Of a DNA stretch of 13,537 nt, positions 1 through 6,827 are shown in pieces. This stretch comes from Patescibacteria group bacterium (GTDB lineage Bacteria > Patescibacteriota > Patescibacteriia > Patescibacteriales > VMTK01): the NCBI GenBank assembly GCA_018896595.1, contig JAHIME010000064.1, positions 1-13,537 on the forward strand, given 5' to 3'. The notes beneath the pieces were generated by a model. It was not told the origin of the DNA, ran no database searches, and worked only from the letters and a program-made list of their open reading frames with translations. Every line of letters begins with the position of its first letter. The stretch's first letter is position 1. The translations under genes and the position numbers were made by a program.

Positions 1-1716
1 AACTTCCTTGGCGTTTAGCTTTTGATTATTCATATCGGCGCTTGCCAAGCCCGCGATGAATTTTGAGTCGTTGAATGAATCAAAAACTTCTCCTGTTTCA
101 TAATTAACAAGATAAATCGGCGCGCTTAAATTAGGGGCGCCGCTGTTTTTTTCCAATCTGAAATCAATACTTTCAAAATTTATCTCTTGGTTGTTGTTTC
201 TGATGTTAAAAACTCCGATAATGGTTCCTTCTTGCTCCATGAAAACTTTTTTGCCCGCTTTTAAATCTTTGGCGATAACTCTTAAATATTTTCTTGTTAT
301 TTTGAGCGTCTCGTCCAAATTGATGATACTTTCATTTATAGTATAGCCGTATTCCGCGCCGACCGCCTTAATCGCGTCAAGCTGAAGATTGATGGTATTC
401 CCTTCTCCGCCCGCGATATCTCCCAGGACGGTAAAAATCTTTTTGGAATTCTTGCCGATTTTATAATCCCGAGTACTCGGGATTTTGAAAGTTATTATAT
501 TATCTTTATTCATTTCGCTGACTCGAGCGATAATTTGGCCTTGCTCGTTCTTAATCTTAAAATTGACCAAATCGGAACGCGAAACCGTTCCTTTATTTTT
601 AAAAGAAAGTTTTTTTATGAGCGCGTCTTCTTTGTTTGAAGTTTCATAAATCATGAACTTGCCGATAATCTCATTCGTGCTGCCGATAACCGCTTCCGGA
701 TTATTGATTAAATTTTCCTCGGCCTTAACGCGTCCGAAAACATCGCCGGCGTAAACTAATTTAAAAATATTCGCCTCCAAAGGGAAATCTCCCCCGGCCG
801 CGCACCGCGCAGAGGGGCAGGCAATTATCCCTGTATTAACTTTTATGTCCGAGGGCTCGTTGATTGTTATCTGCAGGGTGTGGTTCTGGCAATTCGCGCA
901 ATCGGCCAAATTCACGAAAACTTTAATCTGGCTCTCCTGGCCCGGGTATATTGTAAGAGGGCTGTCCCCGAAATTGAAGGCCGCTTTTCTCTGATCAGTT
1001 AAAGAATAATGCGTGACTAAAACCGAGCCGTCTCCGTCCGCCAGATAAACCTTGTTCAATATGCCGCTGTTAAAAATGCCTTTCAATTTAAAAGCAATGT
1101 TGTAAATTTCTACGATTTTATCTCTGGATTTAAAATTAAAAACCGCTATCAAATTATCTTTGGTATTGACCGGGATATTAACCCCGGCCGGATTTAATTC
1201 GTCTAATTTTACTAACAGCTGCTTATCATGCGCCAAGCCGATTTCATCGGGGCTACCGACTGATTCATACGAATCCAAGTCTGTTTGATGGATGGTGGCG
1301 ATTTGTCCCCAGCCAAAACCAAAGTCAATAAATTCCTGCTCATTTTTAATTAAATATTTTTTGTCGTTGCTGATATAATAAACTCCCGGGTCGCCATAAG
1401 TTTTAACCAAATAAACATCCGGCCAGCTGTCCAATTCGCTTTGGCTGATGATTTTAATGTCGCTCCATTTATTGCCGTAAGCCAAATAGGCCCATTCGCT
1501 TACATACGGTTTTTTTATTCCCCGCCGATGGTCAAGGTAATAAACCGTCGGGCTATCCGCGGTTTTAACTTGTTTTGTGCCGGAAGGAATGCAATAAGCT
1601 GCTTTTGCGTCGCTCAAAAATAATAAGGGTAAAAATAAAAACAGCAACAATACGCAAGTAATTGCTTTTTTAATTATGTGTAAATATTTTTTTGCTAATG
1701 TTAAATTAAAATTCAT
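1..1716 (-). CDS. Secreted surface protein with VYYI-type repeats (3' end outside window)
   Basis: An open frame runs without a stop from an ATG at 1716 to the window edge, giving 572 residues; the C-terminus is missing. Residues 1-39 form a signal peptide: lysines, a long Leu/Phe core, then DAKA before the predicted cleavage. Residues about 56-100 and 101-153 are two copies of a roughly 45-50 residue repeat (VYY(I/L), a basic/aromatic stretch, F/Y-G-W, then a D-L/E-L-D-S-(W/Y) end). The same kind of repeat occurs four times in the protein at 8247-9743. The remainder looks beta-rich, with a short Cys cluster (CANC, CPSARC) near residues 275-310. It is probably exported and displayed on, or released from, the cell. 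No enzyme motif is visible. The gene has a strong promoter at 1871-1899, and a MITE lies in its 5' leader. There is no Shine-Dalgarno before the ATG. Function is unknown; the export call is confident. Confidence -1.
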   Translation of the reverse strand, partial: MNFNLTLAKKYLHIIKKAITCVLLLFLFLPLLFLSDAKAAYCIPSGTKQVKTADSPTVYYLDHRRGIKKPYVSEWAYLAYGNKWSDIKIISQSELDSWPDVYLVKTYGDPGVYYISNDKKYLIKNEQEFIDFGFGWGQIATIHQTDLDSYESVGSPDEIGLAHDKQLLVKLDELNPAGVNIPVNTKDNLIAVFNFKSRDKIVEIYNIAFKLKGIFNSGILNKVYLADGDGSVLVTHYSLTDQRKAAFNFGDSPLTIYPGQESQIKVFVNLADCANCQNHTLQITINEPSDIKVNTGIIACPSARCAAGGDFPLEANIFKLVYAGDVFGRVKAEENLINNPEAVIGSTNEIIGKFMIYETSNKEDALIKKLSFKNKGTVSRSDLVNFKIKNEQGQIIARVSEMNKDNIITFKIPSTRDYKIGKNSKKIFTVLGDIAGGEGNTINLQLDAIKAVGAEYGYTINESIINLDETLKITRKYLRVIAKDLKAGKKVFMEQEGTIIGVFNIRNNNQEINFESIDFRLEKNSGAPNLSAPIYLVNYETGEVFDSFNDSKFIAGLASADMNNQKLNAKEV

Positions 1717-1723
1717 AAAATGA

Positions 1724-1850
1724 GAGCGTTGAATAACTCACTTCTGTCATTCCCGCAAAAGCGGGAATCCAGGAGTTTATCGCACTTTCTCTGGATTCCC
1801 GCTTTCGCGGGAATGACAAGAGAAAGGACAAATTTAATTATTCAACAGTC
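1724..1850. repeat. MITE-like palindromic element, copy 1
   Basis: Nested inverted repeats. The outer ends are GAGCGTTGAATAA (1724-1736) and TTATTCAACAGTC (1838-1850), pairing over at least 9 bp. Inside are two arms (1746-1773 and 1791-1816) that each fold as a TTCCCGC/GCGGGAA hairpin and also pair with each other as GTCATTCCCGC.../...GCGGGAATGAC. The flanks carry TAAAATGA on the left and TAAAAATGA on the right, a possible imperfect target duplication. The core matches the element at 12039-12239. There is no coding capacity, so it would be mobilised in trans if at all. It lies between the promoter at 1871-1899 and the start codon at 1716, so it should be transcribed into that mRNA leader. Confidence -1.
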
Positions 1851-1870
1851 TAAAAATGAATTAATATAAC

Positions 1871-1899
1871 AATATAGCACAAACTTTACGAATTGTCAA
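1871..1899 (-). promoter_or_regulatory. Sigma-70-like promoter of the left-edge secreted protein gene
   Basis: Reading the minus strand: TTGACA (1899-1894), a 17-bp spacer, and TATATT (1876-1871) preceded by TGC, an extended -10. Predicted transcription start is about 1864, giving a leader of about 148 nt that contains the MITE. The 88-bp repeat begins 3 bp upstream of the -35 box. Confidence -1.
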
Positions 1900-1901
1900 A
1901 T

Positions 1902-1989
1902 TTTGTACGATTGCATAGTCAAGGTTACCTTTTCAGGAGGTATTATGTATAAAGAATTAAATAAAGAGCTGGCGATTTTTTGCGCCGGC
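1902..1989. repeat. 88-bp duplicated element, copy 1
   Basis: Matches 4923-5010 at 85 of 88 positions, with no gaps. It starts at TTTGTACGATTGC and ends at GCGCCGGC, where the two copies diverge abruptly. Both copies lie just upstream, on the minus strand, of a promoter for a secreted-protein gene. The near edge is 26 positions from the -10 box in each case (1902 to 1876; 4923 to 4897). On the plus strand the element holds a Shine-Dalgarno (AGGAGGT, 1936-1942), an ATG at 1945 and the first 15 codons of a short ORF. The alternative palindromes AAGGT/ACCTT and TACCTT/GAGGTA share their central arm. Confidence -1.
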
Positions 1990-2071
1990 TATTATATGCT
2001 TGTATTAGAATAAAAATAACAAAAGCCGTCATAGCGCTTAACAAGGCAATGATGAAAAATAAATGAAGCAT
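1943..2071 (-). CDS. Possible small membrane protein, 42 residues (uncertain)
   Basis: ATG at 2071, TAA at 1943-1945. Residues 1-25 are a continuous hydrophobic helix, followed by NSRRKK, a classic inside-positive stop-transfer pattern, and a short tail. It starts 28 bp after the stop of the 916-residue surface protein gene on the same strand, so it could be a trailing cistron. Against it: no convincing Shine-Dalgarno, and its last third lies inside the 88-bp repeat. There the second copy changes Ala to Val and Leu to Pro in this frame, and stop codons lie just upstream in that copy. It may be a chance ORF. No family is recognised. Confidence -1.
   Translation of the reverse strand: MLHLFFIIALLSAMTAFVIFILIQAYNSRRKKSPALYLILYT
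1945..2013 (+). CDS. Possible 22-residue peptide ORF preceded by a strong Shine-Dalgarno (uncertain)
   Basis: AGGAGGT lies just upstream of the ATG at 1945, one of only two strong Shine-Dalgarno sequences seen in the window. The peptide starts MYKELNKELAIFCAG and ends at TAA 2011-2013. In the second copy of the repeat (ATG 4966, TAG 5029-5031) the first 15 residues are identical although two bases differ; both differences are synonymous third positions. After the 15th codon the two copies differ completely. It is either a short expressed peptide or the 5' remnant of a divergently transcribed gene cut by the duplication boundary. No plus-strand promoter was convincing. Confidence -1.
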   Translation: MYKELNKELAIFCAGYYMLVLE

Positions 2072-2099
2072 TTCTCGTTATGAGTAAAATTAAACGTAT

Positions 2100-4850
2100 T
2101 TATTGTAAAATTTTAGTTTCAATTTTTTCCAAATCGCTATTCGTTATACCAAGACTTAAAAATCTCATAATTTGATAAGCGCTATCGCCGTCTTTCATGT
2201 AATATCTTTTGCCGTCTTTGGGATTGAGATACCACGCCTCTCCCCTTGATTCAACTTGCAATAAAATTTTGCCTTTAACGGTTTCTGTTAAATTATTATC
2301 AATAGCCATTTTGCCTTTTCCTAATGGATTATAGCCGTTCCTTGCTTCTTCGCCGTCTAAATAACCATCGCCATCGCTATCGCTGTTGTTTGTGTCAGCG
2401 CCTATCGCCTCCTCCATTTTATCAGGCAAGCCGTCTCCGTCTTGATCGCAGTCTTCAAAACGATCATCTATGCCGATCGGAATTTTGCTTAAATTATTGT
2501 TGGTTATGCCTAAACCGAATTTTCTCATCATTTGATAAGCGGCCGCGCCATCTTTCATATAATATCTGCTTTTTGTGTTTTCATCCACATACCAAGCCTC
2601 GCCCTTGCTTTCAACTTGCAATAAAATATATCCTTTTAATCTTTCCGCCATGGATTTCGCTGTTTTGGGCGGACTGATTTTAAACTTGCTTAACGAATCA
2701 ATGTTATTATCAGGAATTATCTTTATTGTTGCGTTTGTTATTTTCCCGTCTTCAGCGTAAATAGCCCGTCCATACTCGCTCTTGCCTGATTTAACAACAA
2801 AAAGATAAGGACTCGGGGCGAGCGAAACAGTTAAATAGCCGTTAGCCGCGATTTTCGCCGATTTTATATTTTTATTTTTATAATAATAATCATTATCCTT
2901 GGTCATGCTGTAAATACTGATAGTAGTTCCCTGCGGCAACGAATCGCCTGTTTCCTCTTTGACATTTATTTTAACCAAGCCGGTGGTAATTTTTTTATTC
3001 ACTCTCTCTCTGTTTTTAATATTTACATCCCAAAAAGTGAAATAATTTCCAACATCGTCTTTTATTTTTACGGCATAGGCACCTGCCGCATATTCCAGCG
3101 CTCCTTCTCCGTTTTTGTTGGTTTTTATTTTAACTATGCTTTTGCCTAAAACATTATTGCCTCTTGAATCTTTTGATTGCTCATAAATTTCCAAGTTAGC
3201 ATCGGCCAAAGGCTCGTTTGCCGCGTTTTTAACTTCAAAAACAATATCGCTGAAAGTATATTCAAATTCCGTGTCTTGGTTGCCGCTGACGCCTATGCCG
3301 TATTCAATAAAATCAGCTTTATTGTTGCCGGTTGCCGCAAAAACATATTTCCCCTTTTTGTTTTTATTATGCGGGTGATCGCCTGATACATATATTACAG
3401 CTGTTCCTTTTTCCGAAGTAACCAAAGAAGAACTTACCAAGTCTTTTTTTTCTTTAATCGGATTTCCGTCAAAATCCAATTTTTGCGTGTACAGCGAAAA
3501 TTTTTGATTTTTTCTTAAACTGCCGTCGCCATCGCGCAAAATTACATTTATTGCTGAAAGATGTTTTTCTATCTTTTTGTCTGCTTCGCAGAGAAATTTT
3601 ATCCCGTCAAAAAACCAATATTCCCCGACATTGCTGTTTTTATCATACGCCTTTAGGGCATAAGCTTTTCTCGGATCCGGATTAAACAGCGCCTCGCCCT
3701 TGCCCAATTGATCAATTTTTCCCGATGTTATCTTAGCCCCTTCTTTCGGCAAGCCGTTTGCGTCAAGATTTTGTTCGTAAAGCTCAAAGTTGATACCGGG
3801 AATATAATCGCCGTTATAATTTTTTACCACCAAAGATAATTTTGATTTATTTTCGCATGCCCCTTCCCCCGTCTCATAGTCGCCGCCGGTTTTTAATTCT
3901 ATTTCATTTCTGGCTTGATCATTCATTTCCAGATCCCAAAAATATTGGTATTTGCCGTCGCCGCCCTTAATTTTCGCCGCGTAAGCACCCTCGGGATATT
4001 CAAAAACCGATGCTCCTTTGTCGTCCGTGTAAATATCTTTAATGTGGTCGCCAAATATTTTGTCGCCGTTATAATCCAAATCTTGCTTGTATATTTCTAT
4101 TTTAGTATTTGAAGGGAAAGCGATATTTTTTGAGTCCTTGACGGTGAAAAGAATATCGCTAAACACATAAGTCAATTCCGTTGTTTCTTTGTCTTTAATG
4201 TTAATATCATAATAAATAAATTCGCCGCCGTTTATTCCCGTTGCGGAAAAAATATAATCTCCTCCTTGCTTTGAAAGAAAATGGCTGCTATCGGCGACAT
4301 ACGCGGTAATTTCTCCGGCTTCCAGAGTATTAAATTTCGCTACCAAATCTTTCTTTTCTTTAATCGGCTTTCCGTCAGCGTCATAGCGTTGCGTGTATAA
4401 TGAAAATTCTTTATTTTTTCTTAAATTGCTTTCCGCATCCCTTAAAATTAAGTGAATGCCGCTTAAATATTCCGTAACTTCAACACTGCCCCCGCACCCG
4501 ACATTAATATCGTTAAAAAACCAAAATTCTCCGACACTGCTGTTCTTATCCCAAATCTTTATGGCGTATTTGCCAATAGTTGGCTTAAATTTAACAATAG
4601 CATATCCTAAAACGGAGCTTATTTTCCCCGATGTTATTTTTCCCCCATACTTGGGATTGCCGTCGGCGTCTTTTATTTGCTCATATATTTCAAATGAAAT
4701 GTTTGGGATAAACTTCTTGTCGGAATTTCTTATGATTAATTTTACCGTCGCGTCATCGCATATATCCGCCGCTTTAACGAAAGTCGCGCAAAATACGAAA
4801 CAAATAAATAACAAGCAAATAAATGTTATTATTTTTTTACAATTGTTCAT
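2100..4850 (-). CDS. Secreted multidomain surface protein with calcium-binding TSP3 loops and GEAWYV repeats
   Basis: This is a 916-residue exported protein. Residues 1-27 are a signal peptide ending FVKA. Residues about 34-321 and 336-623 are two copies of the same three-domain unit, offset by 302-303 residues: FEIYEQ at 53-58 against FELYEQ at 355-360, LRKN at 143 against 445, FSDI at 230 against 533. Each domain looks like a Cna-B/SpaA-type beta sandwich (pattern IYEQ..D..G, then G.YA.KI.D). A seventh similar domain spans about 625-711. Residues about 740-791 and 858-911 are paired GEAWYV repeats (ILLQVES.GEAWY, then RYYMKDG..AYQ(M/I)MR and LGITN). Between them are two calcium loops (DQDGDGLPD 802-810, DSDGDGYLDGEE 824-835). 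No LPXTG or C-terminal membrane anchor is present. It is likely an adhesin or stalk-like surface protein; the partner is unknown. The start has no Shine-Dalgarno; an extended -10 promoter lies upstream at 4892-4920. Confidence -1.
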   Translation of the reverse strand: MNNCKKIITFICLLFICFVFCATFVKAADICDDATVKLIIRNSDKKFIPNISFEIYEQIKDADGNPKYGGKITSGKISSVLGYAIVKFKPTIGKYAIKIWDKNSSVGEFWFFNDINVGCGGSVEVTEYLSGIHLILRDAESNLRKNKEFSLYTQRYDADGKPIKEKKDLVAKFNTLEAGEITAYVADSSHFLSKQGGDYIFSATGINGGEFIYYDINIKDKETTELTYVFSDILFTVKDSKNIAFPSNTKIEIYKQDLDYNGDKIFGDHIKDIYTDDKGASVFEYPEGAYAAKIKGGDGKYQYFWDLEMNDQARNEIELKTGGDYETGEGACENKSKLSLVVKNYNGDYIPGINFELYEQNLDANGLPKEGAKITSGKIDQLGKGEALFNPDPRKAYALKAYDKNSNVGEYWFFDGIKFLCEADKKIEKHLSAINVILRDGDGSLRKNQKFSLYTQKLDFDGNPIKEKKDLVSSSLVTSEKGTAVIYVSGDHPHNKNKKGKYVFAATGNNKADFIEYGIGVSGNQDTEFEYTFSDIVFEVKNAANEPLADANLEIYEQSKDSRGNNVLGKSIVKIKTNKNGEGALEYAAGAYAVKIKDDVGNYFTFWDVNIKNRERVNKKITTGLVKINVKEETGDSLPQGTTISIYSMTKDNDYYYKNKNIKSAKIAANGYLTVSLAPSPYLFVVKSGKSEYGRAIYAEDGKITNATIKIIPDNNIDSLSKFKISPPKTAKSMAERLKGYILLQVESKGEAWYVDENTKSRYYMKDGAAAYQMMRKFGLGITNNNLSKIPIGIDDRFEDCDQDGDGLPDKMEEAIGADTNNSDSDGDGYLDGEEARNGYNPLGKGKMAIDNNLTETVKGKILLQVESRGEAWYLNPKDGKRYYMKDGDSAYQIMRFLSLGITNSDLEKIETKILQ

Positions 4851-4891
4851 ACTTTTTTAAATTATTAAGTTATTATGTTATAGCTGAATAT

Positions 4892-4920
4892 ATTATAGCA
4901 TTTTTTTAAAGTTTATTAAA
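4892..4920 (-). promoter_or_regulatory. Extended -10 promoter of the 916-residue surface protein gene
   Basis: On the minus strand TGCTATAAT gives a perfect extended -10 (hexamer 4897-4892). The -35 at 17 bp is only TTTAAT (4920-4915). Predicted start is about 4885, giving a leader of about 34 nt. The TGCTATA core and its distance to the 88-bp repeat match the promoter at 1871-1899. Confidence -1.
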
Positions 4921-4922
4921 TA

Positions 4923-5010
4923 TTTGTACGATTGCATAGTCAAGGTTACCTTTTCAGAAGGTATTATGTATAAAGAATTAAATAAGGAACTGGCGATTTT
5001 TTGCGCCGGC
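4923..5010. repeat. 88-bp duplicated element, copy 2
   Basis: Second copy of the 1902-1989 element with three substitutions. The upstream change (GGAGG to GAAGG) turns a U-G pair into U-A in the TACCTT/AAGGTA hairpin (4947-4952 with 4958-4963). The two changes in the short plus-strand ORF (ATG 4966, stop 5029-5031) are synonymous. The last 14 bases (4997-5010, TTTTTTGCGCCGGC) differ at one position from the tRNA-Thr 3' end and its flank (5134-5147). Confidence -1.
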
Positions 5011-5030
5011 GTCAGCCGGTTCATGCCATA

Positions 5031-5115
5031 GCCGCCATGGCGGCGCTGCTCATTTTAATACGCCAGCCATTTCAGCGGGGTCTACGCTTCACCCCGCCCC
5101 TCGCGAGGGGCGGGG
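5031..5115. repeat. GC-rich palindromic island beside the tRNA genes
   Basis: Contains a perfect 14-bp palindrome GCCGCCATGGCGGC (5031-5044) and a perfect 24-bp palindrome (5092-5115: CCCCGCCCC, central TCGCGA, GGGGCGGGG). A competing inverted repeat GCGGGGT (5075-5081) with ACCCCGC (5091-5097) shares an arm with the larger palindrome. It is far richer in GC than its surroundings. It lies downstream of tRNA-Thr but has no T-tract in that direction, so it is not a standard terminator. It may be a dispersed palindromic repeat. No gene is seen in 5032-5140. Confidence -1.
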
Positions 5116-5140
5116 CTTCGCTCCGAGATTCTTTTTTTTG

Positions 5141-5212
5141 AGCCGGCGAAGGGATTCGAACCCCCGACCAATAGTTTACAAAACTACTGCTCTACCACTG
5201 AGCTACGCCGGC
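5141..5212 (-). tRNA. tRNA-Thr (anticodon UGU)
   Basis: The minus strand folds as a complete 72-nt cloverleaf. The acceptor is GCCGGCG/CGCCGGC with discriminator U, the D arm GCUC...GAGC, the anticodon stem GUAGU/ACUAU with loop UUUGUAA (anticodon UGU), and the T loop GUUCGAAUC. CCA is not encoded; CAAAAAAAA follows. It lies 7 bp after tRNA-Lys and is probably co-transcribed with it. Confidence -1.
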
Positions 5213-5219
5213 CAAATTG

Positions 5220-5292
5220 TGCGCCGTACTGGATTCGAACCAGTGACCATCAGCTTAAAAGGCTGTTGCTCTACCAACTGAGCTAACGGCGC
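5220..5292 (-). tRNA. tRNA-Lys (anticodon UUU)
   Basis: A 73-nt cloverleaf on the minus strand: acceptor GCGCCGU/ACGGCGC with discriminator A, D arm GCUC/GAGC, anticodon loop CUUUUAA (anticodon UUU) on stem ACAGC/GCUGA with an A-A mismatch at its top pair, and T loop GUUCGAAUC. CCA is not encoded. First gene of the two-tRNA unit. Confidence -1.
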
Positions 5293-5317
5293 AAAATAAA
5301 AATCCGCAGAAAACGGA

Positions 5318-5323
5318 ATTATA
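5318..5323 (-). promoter_or_regulatory. Probable -10 box of the tRNA-Lys/tRNA-Thr unit
   Basis: A perfect TATAAT on the minus strand, 25 bp upstream of tRNA-Lys, places the start at about 5311 and gives an 18-nt leader. No good -35 is present at 16-18 bp; the region is very A+T-rich. Confidence -1.
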
Positions 5324-5386
5324 TTAATAAATTAGCATATATTTTAAAAAAACGCAACAAGTGGAAAAAGAGTGGAAAAAAAGCCC

Positions 5387-5415
5387 TTGATTAAAATACG
5401 CCGCCAGTGTAGTAT
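5387..5415 (+). promoter_or_regulatory. dnaB promoter giving a predicted leaderless mRNA
   Basis: TTGATT (5387-5392), exactly 17 bp, then TAGTAT (5410-5415). The ATG begins at 5422, 7 bases after the -10 box, where transcription normally starts. No Shine-Dalgarno fits in the 6 intervening bases, so the transcript should begin at or within a base of the start codon. Confidence -1.
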
Positions 5416-5421
5416 GGGAAT

Positions 5422-6816
5422 ATGGCAAACGACAAATCCGAAATAACCAAAATGCCTCCGCAAAACCTTGAAGCTGAAAGCTCGCTTTTAGGCTGCCTTT
5501 TGATTGACAAGGACGCGATTATTAAAATTGCCGACATTGTTATGGCGGAAGATTTTTATAAAGACAGCCACGGCGTTATTTTCGCCGCCATAAAAGATTT
5601 GTACGCCAGCCGCGAACCGATTGATATTTTAAGCTTAACCAGCAAACTGGAAGAAAGAAACCAGCTGGAAGCCGTTGGCGGACGCTCTTTCTTGGCTTAT
5701 CTTGCCAATTCAGTGGCCACCGCTTCCCATGTGGTCCACTACGCGAATCTTGTCCAGCGCAAAGCCACCCTGCGCAGATTAATTTCCACGGCAACGGAAA
5801 TCACTGAATTGGGATACCGCGAAGAAGAGGATGTTGACATCATTTTAGACAAGGCCGAACATAAATTATTCAATGTTTCCCAAAAATACCTTAAGCAGAT
5901 TTTTGTGCCGATTGACAGCTTATTGACCGCGGCTTTTGACCGTATTGACGAACTGCACAAGCAAAGCGGAAAGCTCAGGGGCCTGCCGACCGGCTTTGCG
6001 GATCTTGACAATCTTTTAGCCGGCCTGCAAAAATCAGATCTGGTTATTTTAGCTGCCAGGCCCAGCGTGGGAAAAACTTCTCTGGCTTTGGATATCGCCA
6101 GGCAGACGGCCATCAAAACCAAGACTCCCGTAGGCATTTTTTCTTTGGAAATGAGTAAAGAGCAATTGGTTGACCGCATGCTCTGCGCCCAGGCCAACGT
6201 AAGCTTATGGCGCATGCGCACCGGCAAGCTTTCCGACAAGGAAGAAGATGACGATTTTTCCCGCATCGGCCAAGCCATGGGCGCCTTGTCAGAGGCGCCG
6301 ATTTATATAGATGATTCAGCCACTTCCAATGTGATGGAAATCAGAACCAAGGCCAGGCGCCTGCAGATAGAAAAGGGCTTAGGACTCTTAATAATAGACT
6401 ATTTGCAGCTTATGGAAGGCCGCGGCAGGTATGGCGACAATCGCGTGCAGGAAGTGGCGGAAATTACCCGCGCCTTGAAAGGAATCGCCAGAGAACTGAA
6501 TATTCCCGTGCTGGCGCTATCCCAGCTGTCGCGCGCCGTTGAACAAACCAAGCCGGCCATCCCAAAACTATCTCATCTTAGGGAATCGGGATCAATTGAA
6601 CAAGACGCTGACGTGGTTATGTTTATTTACAGAAAAGCGGCGGATCGTGGCTACAATTACGACGAGCTTCCGGAAGATCAAAAAAATTTGGCTGAACTTT
6701 ATGTTGCCAAGCACAGAAACGGCCCGACCGGAAAAATCAATTTATATTTTGACGAAAATACCGTAAGCTTTAAAAATATGGAAAAAACCGGTCTGGAAGA
6801 ACCGCCGGTTTATTAA
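5422..6816 (+). CDS. dnaB: Replicative DNA helicase DnaB
   Basis: Hexameric 5'-3' helicase that unwinds DNA at the replication fork and contacts primase; cytoplasmic. At 464 residues it has the normal family length. The N-terminal domain (about 14-115, opening PPQNLEAESSLLG) is followed by a linker and the RecA-like ATPase core. Walker A is ARPSVGKTS with K218; Walker B is LLIIDYLQL with D326. The DnaB signatures VLALSQLSRAVEQ (363-375) and RESGSIEQDAD (387-397) follow, and a candidate arginine finger lies in AKHRNGP (R432). The RESGSIEQD block, a frequent intein site in DnaB proteins, is uninterrupted. It leads a same-strand run with ybaB (11 bp later) and recR. It probably has a leaderless start (see promoter). 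Identification is secure. Confidence -1.
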   Translation: MANDKSEITKMPPQNLEAESSLLGCLLIDKDAIIKIADIVMAEDFYKDSHGVIFAAIKDLYASREPIDILSLTSKLEERNQLEAVGGRSFLAYLANSVATASHVVHYANLVQRKATLRRLISTATEITELGYREEEDVDIILDKAEHKLFNVSQKYLKQIFVPIDSLLTAAFDRIDELHKQSGKLRGLPTGFADLDNLLAGLQKSDLVILAARPSVGKTSLALDIARQTAIKTKTPVGIFSLEMSKEQLVDRMLCAQANVSLWRMRTGKLSDKEEDDDFSRIGQAMGALSEAPIYIDDSATSNVMEIRTKARRLQIEKGLGLLIIDYLQLMEGRGRYGDNRVQEVAEITRALKGIARELNIPVLALSQLSRAVEQTKPAIPKLSHLRESGSIEQDADVVMFIYRKAADRGYNYDELPEDQKNLAELYVAKHRNGPTGKINLYFDENTVSFKNMEKTGLEEPPVY

Positions 6817-6827
6817 TCATCAAATAT

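Noticed and set aside
5092..5139. Palindrome plus T-run considered as a plus-strand terminator
   Set aside because: The T-run begins 16 bp or more after the stem and no plus-strand gene precedes it other than the doubtful peptide ORF.
5739..6278. 179-codon minus-strand ORF inside dnaB
   Set aside because: Antisense shadow of a secure DnaB reading frame; composition is Ser/Leu/Arg-rich with no domain.
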